The notes beneath the pieces were generated by a model. It was not told where the DNA came from and searched no databases. It was given only the letters and a program-made list of their open reading frames with translations. Positions 25,264 through 48,750 of a stretch of DNA of 64,000 bases are shown here, in pieces; the first letter of the stretch is position 1; every line of letters begins with the position of its first letter. The position numbers and the translations under genes were made by a program. The DNA lies in the NCBI GenBank assembly GCA_963930655.1, contig OZ005615.1, forward strand, positions 11,302,001 through 11,366,000. The letters are read 5' to 3'. The stretch is from Myrica gale (taxonomy: Eukaryota > Streptophyta > Magnoliopsida > Fagales > Myricaceae).

Positions 25264-25463
25264 GGTTGTGTTTGAGTATTAAAATTCTGGAGAAAATAAA
25301 ATTTTAGAGTATTGAGATTGATTAAAAAAGTGAAGAGAGCGATGATTTGTTTATATTTATTATAATAAAAAGTAATGATTTGATGGAGAGAAATATATTA
25401 TATTGTAATTATTTTATTATATTAAAATTTTAGAAGGATAAAATTTTAATAAACAAAGTTACA
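25264..25463. mobile_element. AT-rich MITE between the hAT element and PRP8
   Basis: Left end GGTTGTGTTTGAGTATTAAA, right end TTTTAATAAACAAAGTTACA: imperfect inverted repeats of about 20 bp. Similar to the element in the kinase intron (40574-40770), which also begins GGTTGTGTTTG. Confidence 0.5.
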
Positions 25464-25768
25464 GTAAAGCAAAACAATATAGCTATCTTTCTTTCGTGCA
25501 CCAACACAATTTTACAATAGTATCAAAATGCAGTATTAGATAAATTTTTCCCATTTTATGGTTGCTTATTATTTTGAGATGATAATTAACATTTAACTAT
25601 TCCGAATTGATTGGCTTACTATCCACTAAAATACCACATAACATCCATATCATCTTGAAAATGTTTTGAAGTCTAACGGGTAGTTTATCTTGATTTCCAT
25701 TATCTTCCAGGTCAGAATGATGTCCATATAGCCGACGTTGCAATGTCCGTGTACTTTCGGTTGGGTAA

Positions 25769-26107
25769 GGCCCAAAAGGCGACCCAATCCATCGCCGACA
25801 CAAGCCCACAATCTTAGAGCCGAAAGAAAGGCCCACATCCAGGTCAGTAGGCAACACCCCCGTCACGTGCCACCGCCATTTCCATCTCCAAACAAAATAT
25901 TAACGAATCCCCATTTATCTTACAGTCTCTCACTCTCTCCTGAAATCACTGGGAGAGATAACCCCCACAAAGCCCTAGCAGCCACCATTGAATCCCCTGA
26001 AAGAAGTTTAAACTTCTTCATATATCCCACCAAAAGAAAAGCTGCGATACATAGAAATCTCAAATCTGTAATGGAGTAAATCCTTTTGCTTTATTAGGGT
26101 TTTAGGG
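25769..26107 (+). promoter_or_regulatory. PRP8 promoter/leader with site II and telo-box motifs
   Basis: Two GGCCCA words (25769-25774 and 25830-25835; reverse complement TGGGCC, the site II element) and a related GCCCA at 25804-25808. Then comes a telo-box, TTAGGGTTT, at 26094-26102 within TTAGGGTTTTAGGG, 24 nt before the ATG. Site II plus telo-box is the known plant arrangement for growth-linked housekeeping genes such as ribosomal and RNA-processing genes, so it suits PRP8. The transcription start is not determined. Confidence 0.6.
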
Positions 26108-26130
26108 TAGAGATTCGAATATTTTTCGCC

Positions 26131-38185
<12,055 letters not shown>

Positions 38186-38976
38186 TTAGAGAGATCATTC
38201 TGGGCCATGATGCATACTGTAGTATATTAGCCCTGCTGTGTGCTAATACGGATATTTTCGCTTGGCAGGCCGGTGACAGTTGACTTGTAGAACCCTTTTT
38301 GTTGTAATAGCCCATATATACCTTGATGCGCTTCTTTACCCAGATTGTGGTTGTAAGTTTTGTTTAGCAGTTGTATCTTAAAGAGTTTTGTACATATATA
38401 GATGAATTCTGCAGTTCAAGTAATGCATTCACATCAAAGCTAAAAAGCCTCAATTCCTCACTGCCCAATTTGAATGACACTCTTCTAGTGTTTTCCGTCT
38501 TGCATACTGCAACAATCAACGGGTTTTGTTGGTTGTGTTGCAATTAGGAATATTATTTAGTTCGTTGTATCGCGTTTGGGGATACATGGTTAGGAGTAAG
38601 TGTACTAAGATTGCCTATAAAAAAAAACAGTATTTCTGCAACACTGCAGATTGCAGAAGCCAGAAAGCTTAGACATTGCTCGGTAACCACATAGCAGTTG
38701 GAGTTGAGAGTCCAAACACCATCGAATAAAATATAAATTACAGTTTTGATGTCATTTGATTCTAGGATAGAACAAAAAAATTGACGAGCAACCCAAACAG
38801 ATCTCACAGCACTCACAAAACCATTCTTTCTCGACAGTAGCCACGATTCCTGGCAACAATAATTAAAGGTCAGCCAGTGCCACCGTGCCCTGCTCAACAA
38901 AAATATTTTATAATAGACACAAGTTTCATTTTAAGTGTATATTGCAGCTAGTAGTTTCAGTGGTCATTTTCATCTC
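38186..38976. other. Intergenic DNA between convergent PRP8 and kinase 3' ends
   Basis: 791 bp containing both 3' UTRs. Nothing else was recognised. Confidence 0.7.
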
Positions 38977-41900
38977 TTAGCCAATCTCCTCTTTCAATTC
39001 CTGTTTCGAATCCTTCTCCTCAGAGATAAAGTCCGAGCTGTCTTCTGCAGGTGATGTTTCATCATTATAATCTGCAACTTGAAGGGCTTTGAACAATTCA
39101 ATATTTTCCAGTTCAGCCAATTTCTCTTTGGAAGTTCCCTTCAGAAGCTCCACCGCGTCAAGCATCGTGGGTCTCTTCTCGGGCCGACTGTGAGCACATA
39201 ATAATGCAACCATGACAACTCTTTTTAGCTCTTCCTCTACATACTTACCCTTGAGCTTTGGATCTGCTACTTCATCAAACTTCCTCTCACATACCAATGG
39301 TAGCGCCCAATCAGTAATTGAGCGTTTCATTGTTGCAGTTAGTTTTTCAATGGGTTTCCTGCCACTGGCAAGCTCTAGCAGAAGTATCCCAAAGCTGTAC
39401 ACATCACAACTCTTATTTGCTTTTCCTAACATGGCGTATTCAGGTGCAAGATACCCAAGAGTACCCTTTACTCTTGTAGTCACGTGAGTTACACCATCAG
39501 GGATTAACTTCGCGAACCCAAAATCAGCAACATGAGCCTGAAAATCTGAATCTAGCAAAACATTGCTAGCTTTGATGTCTCTATGGATTATATGTGGGGT
39601 GGCCTGGTTGTGAAGATAGCTGAATCAAAAGATTAAGTGGTTATGGATGCTGTGCCCCAAAAGACAGAGAGGAAAGATGGGTTTAATACTTACGCAATTC
39701 CATCAGCAGCACCAACTGCAACCTTCATACGTCGGTTCCAATCAAGATGGCATTCTGCAGAGTGCTGCCCATGAAGATGAGACAGTAAGCTTAAATTTGG
39801 CATGTAATCATATATGATCAAACGCTCTTGCCCCTCAGCACAATAGCCACGTAAATTTAGCAGATTCTTGTGCTGTACTCGTGCCAGTATCTCAACCTCA
39901 ACAGAAAATTCCATCTCGGCTTTATTACTCCAAACCTTCAACCTTTTGACTGCAATCTGCATTTATATGACATTTCAGAATGGGAAAATGTTTAGATGCA
40001 GTTACAGTTGCAGGCCAACAGCCATTATAATTCAGCTATAACATGAGGAAAAAGAAATATTGAAACAATAAGCAATCAACCGGATTACCATATGGTGAAG
40101 AATGGGAGGAAAGGCTGTAATTTAACAAACAAGCACATTATGATGGTGGTATTGCCTTTATACAACAAATAAATTGTATAGATCATATAATAGAAAAATT
40201 ACTCCTAATGTCATTTAAGGAAAAGTTACTAATTTTTTGTACTTATGAAGCTCATCAACCTAAAAATGCTTTACTGTCACAATAAATGTGATTTTTTAAC
40301 AGAGCATTGCCAAAGCCTATACGGAGGTCAAATTGAAGTTTGTAATACACAAACGATGAGGATTTCTAGCACCAAGGACTTTGAACTTCCACTCACTACT
40401 TATATGGTTATTCCAGAGCAAAACAGTCTCATAGGGTCACCTCCACTAAATCACTTCCATTTGTGTTGTGCTCCTGCAACAACAATTATGACTCTATATG
40501 TAGGGAACAAATGCATCATATGGCAATAGGACAAGTCAGTGAAGACCTGGAAATGGGCCATTTATGAGATATAGGTTGTGTTTGCACTAAAAAATTTCAC
40601 AAAATTTTTCACCCTCTCACAATAAAATATTACAATGTAATCTCTATCTCTCCCATCAAATCATAACTTTTCACTACAAAAAATATAAAAAATTACCTCT
40701 ATCTTCACTTTTTCAAACCCAATACTAAAAATTTTAACAACCCAAAAATTTTCCAACACAAACCCACCCATAGTCTTGGAGAGAGAGAAGATCAATGCCA
40801 GCCAAAGCACGTTCTGGCCCAGAATATTGCAATTTAAACAATCAACTAAGCTGAATCAGTCTTGCGAACAATGACTTCTCAATGCTATGTCCTTGCTTGA
40901 CTTACAACGTCTGCCATGACTTGTCATTCCATTTTTAATGTGAAGCTTATACTCTCTGGTACGCACATAAAGGGTAGATAAATAGACACCTCTTACTATT
41001 GAACCTAGCTTACCCCCAAACATAGCTCCGTATGGAAGCTTGTAATTTCAAAGTGCTTTGTTAGGTACAAACTAGAGTATGGTGAAGTTTAGTTGTAATG
41101 TCACTTTCTCTTATTCAATTACAACATTGCCTCGCTGAAACGGAATATAGTGTAAAGAAACAAGCAAAAGCTTTCAGCTCATGACCTTCTCAGAATAAAC
41201 ATATGGTAAGTTCCAGCTTGACCAATCTAAATTAATATCTCTGCTGTGTTGGAAAATCAGTTTTGCACTAGGAGAAACCAATCACTAGATTAGCCTTCCA
41301 CAACATCTGTCCATCCATAAACAAGATGAGAATATCCACAACTTGTGTTGAGGCTGCAAGCCCATCTCAACTCTCCCTATGTGGGTTTGCTTGCGCAGGT
41401 CCAAAACAAGATCGGAGCAGATTCTGGGGAAGTATGATGTCCCAAGCAAGATCACCCCACATATATAAGTGAATGTTACTGTACACACACATAAACATAC
41501 TAACTTGCCCTGACTTGTAACTTGCTCCGCCCATTGCAGTTATGAAGAAGGCTTTGAGATGACTTGTAACCAGGGTGAGGATGGGATGGGGCTGCCCCAC
41601 ACCAAGTCTGCTCCATTCCAAATCTTACTTCCCTGCCATTGTTGTCCTCCTAAACCTAAATTCTCACCCAAATTCCAATGATCTCATAAGTCTTTTTTCT
41701 CTTCTTTTTACAACTTCTAGCTACAACCTTAGTAACTTGGTAAGCCTACATTTTCCACCAAAGTCACGACAAACAGTTTGCGAACAACAATTTCCTATAA
41801 TTTCAGCATTTAACTATAGGCCCCCAGCCATAAAAGTGGACAATGGGAACTAATCAGAGTCAAAGAAGACAACCATCATTAGAAATGAAGCACAACAAAC

Positions 41901-43288
41901 AATCATAAAGTGTGTTTCATCTTTTCTTCTCCCATTTTTTCTGTTTGCTTATAGTACGTGATTAACAATGGAGTTGCATACAACTCAACCTCCAATATCC
42001 TCACTAACCATATCATGCATGACCTCCTCATTTCAATGTTTGAATACCATACAATGCATTTTTTTCCTTGATACAATCATTCATCTATCAAGTTCAAGTA
42101 TCTCATCATTCAAGTGGGGGCTTCATTCAAAATCCGGAACACCAAAATGACTTTCCTAGCAAGTGTTCTAAAGTAGAAGACAATTACAGTCCCCTTTGAC
42201 AAGAATGGAATAAGCTAAACACAAGTTGCAATGACCATTTAACTTTGTTAATAGTGACAAAGAGCACTGGTAATTGATCAACTTTGATATTCAAGGAGTA
42301 CAATGAAGAGGGAGGAATACTTATCAAAAAAAAAAAACAATGAAGAGGGAGGAAAGTATCAAATAGTGGGAAGGAGCACAATAAGAATGCATCACAAGGA
42401 GCCCTATCGAGATATACAAAACATACGGCTAAATCAATTGAAAAAAAATACTTAAAGAAACACATTTTCTTTGCCAACATTTAACTTATATCCAAAGCGA
42501 TAGCCTTTCAAGGTTGTTCTAGAAAAAATCTAGAAAAAAGGTTGTTCTAGAAAAATAGTTTTACATTATCCAAAACCAATAGAGAGGTAATTATTATATT
42601 AAGAAGAATTGAAGATACGACTGGAAACTTAAAACTATATTCATTACTTGTGATCCATCCCAAAGCTGACCCCAGTAAACGCTGCCAAATCCCCCTTCTC
42701 CAAGCTTGTTGTCATAATTGAAATTGTTTGTAGCCGCATGCAGCTCCTTCAATGAAAACACCCTCCATGTTTGCTGCTTCTTACCTCGTTCACTCCTGTA
42801 TAATTAACATCTAATTGAACTTCATACAACTTAAATTACAACGAAAGAAGAAATAGAATCAAGTTTAACACAATTATATATGTTGCTCTTCGTCTGCAGC
42901 TGCAAATCTGGAGAACAACATGGCTAGAGTAAACACACAACAGTTCACTGATGCCTGTATACTTTGTCGTCAAGATTCCATTTTCATCAAGTTTCTCTTT
43001 CTTTTCCTTTTTCCCACCATTTCTTAACAGGCAAACAAACTAGCTTTGAAACTCCTACAACCGACACCCCATTGCTTGTCCCTAAGACCTAAGCTAGACT
43101 CAGTATTATACCCTCCTTAGCTCTTCTCATACCAAAATACAGCACATCACACCAATTTCTGAAACTAAAATCATACCTCAAATAAATAACACTCATGAAA
43201 CAAGAACCCCCAAAATAAAGCAACACAACAAGCAATTGACATACCGATCAGAAAATTTTCCACAGCAAAACATTGAGCCAAAAGCCAT
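38977..43288 (-). CDS. PTI1-like receptor-like cytoplasmic kinase (At3g15890-like)
   Basis: Four minus-strand exons: 43288-43245, 42795-42648, 39956-39694 and 39619-38977 (stop 38979-38977), 1098 nt in frame, 365 residues. There is no signal peptide or membrane segment; the N-terminus is [15 protein letters not shown], whose Cys pair could be acylated. Kinase motifs: glycine loop GEGGFGSV, catalytic Lys in IAVKRL, HRD in [16 protein letters not shown] in VADFGFAK, and [15 protein letters not shown] before subdomain IX. The activation segment is RD-type and complete, so it should be active. From memory, the Arabidopsis relative has HGD in place of HRD; this copy retains HRD. The C-terminal 45 residues are acidic ([20 protein letters not shown]). 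Intron 2 is 2.7 kb and hosts a MITE and a small retroposition scar. It is not part of the Arabidopsis At1g80030-80090 order I recall, so it may have moved here. Confidence 0.92.
40574..40770. mobile_element. AT-rich MITE in kinase intron 2
   Basis: Left end GGTTGTGTTTG; right end CAACACAAACCCACCCA (reverse complement contains GGGTTTGTGTTG). About 197 bp, AT-rich, no ORF; a possible TA/TAG duplication at the edges. Confidence 0.55.
42300..42354. repeat. Tiny retroposition scar: 18-bp direct repeats around a poly-A insert
   Basis: ACAATGAAGAGGGAGGAA occurs perfectly at 42300-42317 and 42337-42354. Between them lie only TACTTATC and a run of A (42326-42337 including the first base of the repeat). 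A target duplication around a severely truncated poly-A-tailed insert is what LINE-type target-primed reverse transcription leaves. Confidence 0.65.
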
Positions 43289-46200
43289 ATCCCCCGCTCC
43301 AATCAAACCCACGAAAAACGTCAAAGAAAAAACCCCCTTGATTCTCAAAATCAGATCCTTGTCCTTCTTCTTTCTCTAGCTTGTTGCAGAGCAGAGGACA
43401 AAGAAAAACTGAAGCTTTAGAAGGTGGAGATTGGATGAGAAACGTAACGACATCTCTCTCCTGTCTATCCTGGCTTTTTGTGTGCTCGTTTTTTTCCCCT
43501 TCTCTTTTGAACTGTCGTGGGCAAAAGCTAATATTTAGGCAAATATTGCGCTACCAGCCACCAGGAGGAAGTAAGAACAAATATTCCGTTTGTGCTTTGG
43601 TTTTTCTGCAGAATGGAAGAGTGAAGTAGAACTTGGGGTAGTGGGTAAGCACTCGAAAGTCTTGCTTCCCCATCAAGACTTTTTTTTTCTCTTTTTTTAT
43701 GTTTCTTGGTCCTAGCTGTTCTTATTAGTTCTCAAAACCCAAGATGTGGACCATTTTCAAATATTTTTAGCTGGATTAATGCAGGAGAGAAAATGAGCTT
43801 ATGTGGTTTTTATGGATTTTGAAAGTATATTAACAGTAGTTATTTTACACAGGGAGAAATGTTCCAATCAATTATGTTCTTATCCCGTACCCTGCTTTAT
43901 AACAAAGGCAGCTGTGGTTAGTCATTTTCCTTACATGTTGTCCCTCCATTAATATAGCTTAAATTGGTAGAAAAACTTCACTGTTTAAATCAGTAGTTCC
44001 ATGAAATTTTCTTCTTCTTTTTTTGTCAACTCCCAAATCAATTCATGTTAGAAGACAATTGCAGTCACCTAATTAAATTCTTGAGAAGTCGGTTGCTACA
44101 TATGTGGCCAGTGGATCTCTGTTTATCCTTTAGTGTTGTTTAGACAAAAAAAAAAACTTATCATTTTCGAGTTTAAACAACCGCCCATGTTGACTTGTAG
44201 ATTTAAAAGGCGAAAAACAGAAAAGAACCATTAAAATAAAAAGGTCGAATTAAAAATTAAAGAAAATGTCTACAGAGAAATATTCAGAATGGAATAAAAA
44301 TTGATTTCGTTTAGATTTGTGTTCTCTTTTCCCCAATAGTAGCTGTATCTTGGAATCCTCGAGTAGAAGGAGAGTTATGTCAGAAGGTATATAACAGCAG
44401 CCCACGTGAATGTGACTTCAGTTTCACAGTTTGTATCTGTCAAAAATGGATGGTGCCTATTGTTTTGATTGTTTCCAACATATTTGAAGCACCTTTTTTT
44501 TTCTTTTTTTAATGGGAAACTGTTATTCCTTAACTTCATATGTAACAGTATTATACGGCAAATGGGCAAAGTATTACTCTAATTTACAAGTAAATCCAGG
44601 ATCATCATTGAGTCTTACCTCAAGTGGCACCCTTTTTCTGGGGAGAGGAAAAAAAACTGCAATTTGTAAAGCCAGAAAATATGCAACAATTTTAGGTACT
44701 TGGTGGAGTCCATGGACATCAATTGGATTCCCAAACACGAAGGCTGAAGCCTATAAAATTGGTGTCATTTATTGATTAGCTTATTTAATTCAAATATTTC
44801 AATGGGCTTCTCCCTGTACTGCCACTACTTAATTAGAAGATAAAAGTTTTTGAATTCAAACATATTGTCCCGCGATGCTTAAATTATTAGCTGCGTGCCG
44901 CAAACTTTGTCTGGGAGTCGGAAAGCCTCCCAAGAATAAAACCTCCAGTCGACCAATCCAATGATTCCATCTCGAAGGCCATCACACTTTCCAATCAAAT
45001 TTTCCTCATTTGGAGATTCCAAGTCTGGTTACTCAACCTCCCACATGGATGAACTTGTCTTCCCTCTTAACTTGTATAAAAAAACAAAATTCTTTACTAG
45101 ATTTTCTTTAGATAAACATAGTGTCTAATTGAAATATCAAAACCCTCTCCGAATTGTGTTTGGGAAATTGCTTAGCTCATAGAAAGAAGAAAAAAACAAA
45201 TCCGAGAATCTTTCGGATTTCTATAAAGTTCAACCACAGAACCCAAGAAGACAGTTGATCATATATTAGTATTTAGTTGCGACTTGTGAGGAGTTACAGA
45301 GGCTTGGCACCTTCAGGCTTCAGGTCTGGCTGTACCTGTGCACGTTACACTAACCGAGTGTGGCAGTGAAATTGCATCAAATCAACCACCCAAAGAATAG
45401 AGTAAGAAACGACAACCTTTGATAAAAACTCTGCTAAAACGACACATTTCCTTAAAAAATTTAGGACAGCTGTTTTAGAATATACACTGATTAGAATGGA
45501 AATATAACCTTTCCGGTTGGTAGGTCTACCAATCATGGATACTATATAGATGTCAGATGGGATGCCAATAGTTTTGGCGAGCCCTAGACGACAAAACCTG
45601 AAGCTCAATGGCGCTTTTTCAAGTTCTGTGTGCAACGGAAACGTGAGAATTGCACGCTACTTATAGAAAGGTGGACTGGGGTTTAGGTCCTCGGGTTTGT
45701 TGTGTTTAATTTGTCTGGCCAGTTTGTAAGGGCACTAGAAACAAGGCTGTTCTTCTTATGGTGCTCTGAACAATGGAGTGTGTAACGTGTGTAAGGACTA
45801 AGGCATTAGGAGTGTGTAACGTGTGTTATCCTTTAAATTTCAGATTGGAATTCTTTAAGTTTAAATAATTATTTAGGATGTAAAGTCAGATTTACCTGAC
45901 TGTATGACTTGAAAACTGCACCGATCTGAAATTTATCAACCCGTCAAGTGAGTTATATTTTAATAAGCTTGTGGGGCTAAGTTCATACTCGTCACAAAAA
46001 AACCCTTATCTAGTACTTTAAATTTTTTAATATTCTAATGAAATATCCCGTCTAAATTTACAAATGTAAATGATGTCAAAGACATATATACATAAAGATC
46101 TTGTTTATAACCCGACAAAAGTTCTGAACCCTTATCTCATTTGGAGATGACACAAAGTTCTATTCCTTTTTTCCCCACTAACTAACAGTGAACATTTCAA

Positions 46201-46544
46201 GTCTATTCGTGTATCCGAAGGTAAAGTTTCATACTAAAATATTTTAATCTCCACACAGGAATGATGGGATACATGCTTGTTAAGTTTATTTGAACGGGCT
46301 CGTCACATGAACTCTGAATTCTGCAAGCGCTAATGAAGCCGCAGCTGTCACTGATACTCATTAGTGCATGAACCTTGGATATCGCTGCTGGAAAAATTTG
46401 ACAAATGGATGGCACAGAGAGCCTGGATTCAAATACACTATAAATCTATTGCTATTAGCTTCTGCAAAATAATATTGCTGTTAATCTATAGTCATCCACC
46501 TAACCCGAATAACTCAAATAAGCCAACAGAGTATGAATCTACCA
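43289..46544. other. Intergenic DNA between the kinase promoter and the TMM relic
   Basis: Contains the kinase 5' flank (minus strand). Short reading frames at 44512-44775, 45345-45635 and 46203-46415 have no recognisable domain. No TE ends were found. Confidence 0.5.
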
Positions 46545-47333
46545 TTTTTTAAATTAGGGTGAAGTGCGGGCCGGAGAGACGATTATAGCTCAAATCCATT
46601 AGTCCTTTAAGCCATCGATTGAGCTGGTGATTTGACCAGTTAGACGATTGTGGCTAAAATCCATTTTGATCAAGGAATGGGAGGGTTCCAAGAGTAGGTG
46701 GAATTGGGCCCATTAAAAGGTTTCGGTTTATGTCCAAAATATTCAGGGCCGGGAAGCTTAAATCGGGTATGGAATTGGAACCGGTAAGTTTGTTCCCACT
46801 CAGATCTAACGACCTTAGACCAGTTCACTAGGTATTGGACCCACATGGTCGTTCTCTTAAGCACCAAGGTTTGTAGTGAGGAACCCAACTGACCTAGAAA
46901 CACAGTAATCGGCTGGGGGTTGTGACTGAAACAACGGTAAAAGAATAACGTCCTAATGTGTGGAAGCTTAGTGAAGGATGGTGAAATGTAGGACCGGTTC
47001 GGGTTGCATGTTGGGAATGCGGTATCATCTAATAATGCCCCGAAGGAGAGAGACGACATGGTAGACGTTGTCCTTGTCGGACATGCACTCGATGCCATGC
47101 TACCTGCCGCGGCACACATCGGGGATTTCGGTGGCCCAATCGTTCCCGGTGGCTCTCATGATGTCGTAGACAGCTTCTTGCTCGTGGGTGTCGGTCCGAA
47201 AACCGTTCATGTTCATTGAGAAGCCGGTCTGTGGCCGGTCAACTAGTGTGGAGGAGTCGGACATTATAACGGTAAAAGGCCTAGCAAGTGCCAGTAGAGA
47301 CATGAAAATCAGTGCAAGTTCTAAGAGTGCCAT
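46545..47333 (-). pseudogene. TMM: TOO MANY MOUTHS (TMM)-like leucine-rich repeat receptor-like protein, pseudogene
   Basis: Read from ATG 47333: MALLELALIFMSLLALARPF (signal peptide), TVIMSDSS...DRPQTGFSM, then EQEAVYDIMRATGNDWATEI and PDVCRGR, all hallmarks of TMM, the LRR receptor-like protein that with ERECTA-family kinases and EPF peptides spaces stomata. Breaks: TAG at 47100-47102 where the family has Trp (CRGRW); frame loss near 46865 with LRR material missing near 46815-46830 (reading resumes LRSLDLSGNKLTGS); a further break near 46680; and a shift near 46598. LRRs such as LIKMDFSHNRLTGQI and MDLSYNRLSGP are still legible down to about 46550. The remaining LRRs and membrane anchor are gone. 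Functional TMM is intronless, so lack of introns does not indicate retroposition. A MULE now separates it from its promoter. Confidence 0.9.
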
Positions 47334-48750
47334 TGTGTGAGAGTGATACTGACTAACTGAGCAGACGACTCCGGTTATTATGTGAGTTTAGTTTCCTGTG
47401 AGTGGTGTGATTACACGGCTCAGATCGTGTGGGCTTCATTGGATGGTGAAGGGAAGGCCAGCGCATTAATGAGGCGCCCCGACTATGACCCGAACTCTCG
47501 CACCCGCTCTCGCAAACTTCAGCCTTCGACTCCTCCCCCAAATTTCAGCCTTCGAGTCCTCCTCCAAATCGGCTGCGTGAGTCTCCACTTCGCTTCAGCC
47601 TTCAACTCCTTTGGAGATTGCTCGCACCCGCTCCCGCAAATTTCAGCCTTCGACTCCTCCCCCAAATTTCAATTTTTCTCGCCTCAGCAGAGCTCCTCCA
47701 AATCGGCTGAGAAGGTACAGATGTTCCCCCTTTCTATTTCTTGTGAGCTGTAGCTTAGAACCCGCGTTGCATAATTGTTGAGGAATTTTACTCTTTGCAT
47801 CTGTTTTAGGAGTCACACTACCTTATTTTCATGAGTTGATTTCATGTTCTTTGTTCGTTGTGGGTTTGTTTGGGATGGCTCAGTGAAGGGTGATTTTGTT
47901 GTTTGGGTTGTGGTATGAGCGGACAGGGTGAGAAGCGATGGGAGATTGGCATGGCAATTGAGATCAGCCTGGGATGATCTGAGATGGGGTTGGCAAGAGG
48001 CTCTAGCATAGTGCCAGTGCCGGCGGAGTTGGCCTGCTTTCCAAAACTGGTTTTTGTTTTTCAATCTCAACTAAAAGTAAAATCTAAACCAAATTAAAAG
48101 TATTAGATAATATGAACGAACATTCAGCCACTTATAAAATTCTTGCCAAGTTTTGGAAAGCATTATTTACAAATAAATGGTTAGCTATAAGGCCATGGTA
48201 AAACATCAAGTATCTGGTGCGCCTTAAGTCTACAACAGACGAATTGCATGAACTCCAATCTGATATTCCGTAAAAGAATTGCTTCAAGAACATTGCAAGA
48301 GATTATAAAACTCAAAAGAGAAGTACATTATTCATGCACCTTTTGATTATTTCACTTCTTAATAAAAAATAATATATTTCTGCTGGTTTTAGACTTTGGA
48401 CGATTGAAACAAATTTAAACACCGTCAGGTAAAAAGAGTTCCTATTACGGGTAAGGGAAGAAGGAGGGCAGCAGAATTCATTGGACCTGAGGGAGCTTAT
48501 AAAAAGAAAGGAACCCATCATATGTAACATGCTCACTAAAATATCACATGCTACAGATTCCTAATAGTTTTTTGTGGTTCCACATTTCAATAGCTTCACG
48601 CATTCTAAATCTATAGAAATACCCCTTTGTTAAGGAAGTAAATGTGTAAATATGTAAATGGTGCATAAAACACCAATCAGCCCTTACAGCTGATTTGTTG
48701 CTAATTTGTACATGTTTTCATGTCATGATAGATATTACTAGTCTGCAAAT

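Noticed and set aside
47382-47753. 123-codon frame in the left MULE-1 arm and its mirror at 54013-54324
   Set aside because: The two frames are the same inverted-repeat arm read from each end; no domain, and the arms are rearranged by sub-repeats.
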